Shown here: one piece after another, positions 5,894 through 7,203 of the stretch
Layout: each line of letters begins with the position of its first letter
Numbering within the stretch: position 1 is the first letter of the stretch
Assembly (NCBI GenBank): GCA_018820005.1
Contig: JAHJOS010000368.1
Coordinates: 1 to 7,203, forward strand
Length of the DNA stretch: 7,203 nt
Reading direction: 5' to 3'
Source: Alphaproteobacteria bacterium
GTDB taxonomy: Bacteria > Pseudomonadota > Alphaproteobacteria > Rhizobiales > Devosiaceae
Position numbers and translations under genes: made by a program
The notes under the pieces: generated by a model
Database searches by the model: none
The model's input: the letters and a program-made list of their open reading frames with translations, nothing else
Told to the model about the DNA's origin: nothing

Positions 5894-5922
5894 CTAATAA
5901 CTGACTGGTCAGTCATTAACAA
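5894..5922 (-). promoter_or_regulatory. Promoter of the tetR-hlyD-ABC operon
   Basis: On the minus strand, TTGTTA (complement of 5917-5922) and TATTAG (complement of 5894-5899) each match 4 of 6 consensus bases, with exactly 17 bp between. The start of transcription would fall near 5887, about 17 bp before the tetR ATG. The spacer is filled by the palindrome described as the operator, so a bound repressor would block RNA polymerase directly. This supports the promoter beyond the hexamer scores alone. Confidence 0.65.
5900..5915. promoter_or_regulatory. TetR operator: overlapping palindromes in the promoter spacer
   Basis: TGACTG-GT-CAGTCA (5902-5915) is a perfect 6-bp inverted repeat around 2 bases. 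Shifted by 2 bp, ACTGAC-TG-GTCAGT (5900-5913) is a second inverted repeat of the same size, because the half-sites contain a CTGACTG/GTCAGTCA reiteration. The size and the divergent-gene location suit a TetR-family site. It lies 32 bp upstream of the tetR start. The other flank leads, after about 140 bp, to the plus-strand DUF2948 gene, so an effect on that gene is possible but not shown. Confidence 0.72.
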
Positions 5923-6056
5923 GGGCCTGGTGCCAAAACGGAAGCCTGTGGAGCGTCGCCTTTTTGCCGCCCCTGCATTGCCCCCATGCCGCCAAGCTTG
6001 TAGATCGGGGCAGGGGCGACCAGATAGGGTCCAACAACCCCAAGGGCCGACCACCT

Positions 6057-6491
6057 ATGACCGACCTGAAGCTCATCGCGCTTGATACCGAAGATCTCGA
6101 AGTCATTTCCGCTCACGTTCAGGACGCTGTCGTCCGCGTTTCCGACATGGGCTTTGCTCGCGCCGACCACCGCTTTGCCCTGCTGATGAACCGCTATGAC
6201 TGGCAGGCCGGCCAGACCAAACGCGACAAGGGCGTTCGCAAGCGCGCTGCCCTGCATTTTGATTCGGTGCAGTCGGTGGTCACCGCCGGCTTTGATCCCG
6301 CCGCGCCCGAAGGCGTGCTTTCGCTGCTGGCGATTGCCTTTCTGCCGGTCGATGGGCCGTCCGGAATCATTGAATTGAGTTTTGCTGGCGGCGGCACTGT
6401 CCGTCTTGGCGTGGAGTGCCTTGAGGCTCGGCTTTCCGATCTGGGCGCCACTTGGGCCGCCGCGGCCAAACCCGCCCACGCTCTCGACTAG
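6057..6491 (+). CDS. DUF2948 family protein (144 aa)
   Basis: The protein starts MTDLKLIALDTEDLEVISAH and contains VQDAVVRVSDM (21-31), HRFALLMNRYDW (38-49), KRAALHFDSVQSV (62-74), VLSLLAIAFLP (87-97) and LSFAGGGTVRLGVECLEARL (107-126), followed by SDLGATW. This is the DUF2948 pattern as I know it from Hyphomicrobiales, where the gene sits between murA and hisD. No biochemical function is established to my knowledge; the protein looks soluble, without signal or membrane segments. The frame is open 31 codons further upstream, but ATG 6057 is preferred: the family start M-x-D-L-K-L follows it, the length fits, and AAGGG (6042-6046) lies 10 nt before. The upstream 31 codons read like non-coding sequence. 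The gene is followed by hisD after 9 bp, so the two are probably co-transcribed. It is separated here from murA by the oppositely oriented efflux operon. Confidence 0.88.
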   Translation: MTDLKLIALDTEDLEVISAHVQDAVVRVSDMGFARADHRFALLMNRYDWQAGQTKRDKGVRKRAALHFDSVQSVVTAGFDPAAPEGVLSLLAIAFLPVDGPSGIIELSFAGGGTVRLGVECLEARLSDLGATWAAAAKPAHALD

Positions 6492-6500
6492 GGACCTCTC

Positions 6501-7203
6501 ATGACCATTCGACTCGACAGCGCTGATGCCGATTTCGAGCTGCGTTTTCTCGAGCTGCTCTCCAGCAAGCGGGAATCCAGCAGGGACGTCAGCGACACCG
6601 TTGCCGCCATCATCGCTGATGTGCGCGAGCGCGGCGACGCTGCCGTGCTCGACTATACCAATCGCTTTGACCGCACTGCCTACGGCGTTGCCGACCTGCG
6701 CATCAGTGCTGCAGAGATTGCAGCTGCTGCCGAAAGCGTTAGTGATCGCGTGCGCGGCGCGTTGCAGACCGCCCATGACCGCATCAAGGCCCACCACGAA
6801 AAGCAGAAGCCGGTCGACCAGATCTACACCGACGCCCTCGGGGTGACACTGGGCACGCGCTGGACGCCGGTTGACGCCGTGGGTATCTACGTGCCGGGCG
6901 GATTGGCCTCTTACCCCTCCTCGGTGCTGATGAACGCGGTTCCAGCCAAGGTCGCCGGCGTCGAGCGCATCGCCATGGTGGTGCCCACCCCTGACAACGT
7001 CATCAATCCCGCCATCCTGCTGGCCGCCCAGATTGCGGGCGTTACCGAAATCTACCGCGTCGGTGGCGCCCAGGCGATCGCCGCGCTGGCCTATGGCACG
7101 CCCACCATCGCCAAGGTCGACAAGGTCGTTGGCCCAGGCAATGCCTATGTCGCCACCGCCAAGCGCCAGGTATTCGGCCAGGTCGGCATCGACATGATCG
7201 CCG
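6501..7203 (+). CDS. hisD: Histidinol dehydrogenase, N-terminal 234 residues (3' end outside window)
   Basis: The frame is open from ATG 6501 to the window end: 234 codons of an enzyme usually about 430 residues long. HisD carries out the last two steps of histidine synthesis, oxidising L-histidinol to L-histidine with two NAD+ and zinc, in the cytoplasm. Diagnostic blocks are VGIYVPGGLASYPSSVLMN (127-145), NAVPAKVAGV (145-154), GGAQAIAALAYGT (188-200) and KVVGPGNAYVATAKRQVFG (208-226). The catalytic Glu-His pair and most zinc ligands lie in the missing half. ATG 6501 is preceded by AGGGA (6490-6494) with 6-nt spacing; this ribosome site overlaps the stop codon of the DUF2948 gene, suggesting coupled expression. 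No other his genes are in the window. Confidence 0.96.
   Translation, partial: MTIRLDSADADFELRFLELLSSKRESSRDVSDTVAAIIADVRERGDAAVLDYTNRFDRTAYGVADLRISAAEIAAAAESVSDRVRGALQTAHDRIKAHHEKQKPVDQIYTDALGVTLGTRWTPVDAVGIYVPGGLASYPSSVLMNAVPAKVAGVERIAMVVPTPDNVINPAILLAAQIAGVTEIYRVGGAQAIAALAYGTPTIAKVDKVVGPGNAYVATAKRQVFGQVGIDMIA

Noticed and set aside
2241..5922. The efflux operon as a transposon with terminal repeats
   Set aside because: I found no matching inverted or direct repeats at its two edges and no transposase or resolvase gene.
5964..6056. An upstream extension of the DUF2948 protein by 31 residues
   Set aside because: The family start follows the ATG at 6057, and the upstream residues look like translated intergenic sequence; the longer form exceeds the usual length.

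Overview
The window looks like a chromosomal segment of a high-GC alphaproteobacterium, most likely of the order Hyphomicrobiales; a Devosia-like genus is a guess from protein style, not proven. The evidence is the set murA, a DUF2948 protein and hisD, which I recall as neighbours in many genomes of this order, together with alphaproteobacterial-type protein sequences and a tRNA-Thr of the form usual in the class.

Left part (1-506): the window opens in the last 42 codons of methylmalonyl-CoA epimerase. A minus-strand tRNA-Thr(GGT) lies at 432-506. Between them sits what I read as the scar of an integrated element. It holds a 52-codon N-terminal piece of a tyrosine-recombinase (phage-type integrase) gene on the minus strand (193-351), and next to the epimerase stop a short degenerate copy of the tRNA 3' end (149-165). 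The order tRNA 3' end, integrase start, second tRNA-end copy is the layout of an element integrated at a tRNA gene, here reduced to under 300 bp.

Middle (507-2216): a 54-residue, lysine/arginine-rich small protein gene precedes murA, the first committed enzyme of peptidoglycan synthesis. Small hairpins lie just before the start of the small gene and in the murA leader.

Right-centre (2241-5922): a four-gene minus-strand operon, convergent to murA, encodes a TetR-family repressor, an HlyD-type membrane fusion protein, an ABC ATPase and an ABC-2 permease. All three junctions are the same 4-bp ATGA stop/start overlap, so the genes are probably translationally coupled. The operon's promoter can be read directly: a -35/-10 pair with 17-bp spacing, whose spacer is filled by a TGACTG-GT-CAGTCA palindrome, the expected operator of the operon's own repressor. 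This is a self-regulated drug or xenobiotic efflux cassette. It appears to be inserted, in opposite orientation, into the otherwise co-directional murA / DUF2948 / hisD group.

Right end (6057-7203): the DUF2948 gene and the first 234 codons of hisD (histidinol dehydrogenase) resume on the plus strand. They are 9 bp apart, and the hisD ribosome-binding site overlaps the DUF2948 stop.

I see no wholly novel system. The most interesting items are the gutted integrase scar at tRNA-Thr and the self-regulated efflux cassette placed inside a housekeeping gene group.
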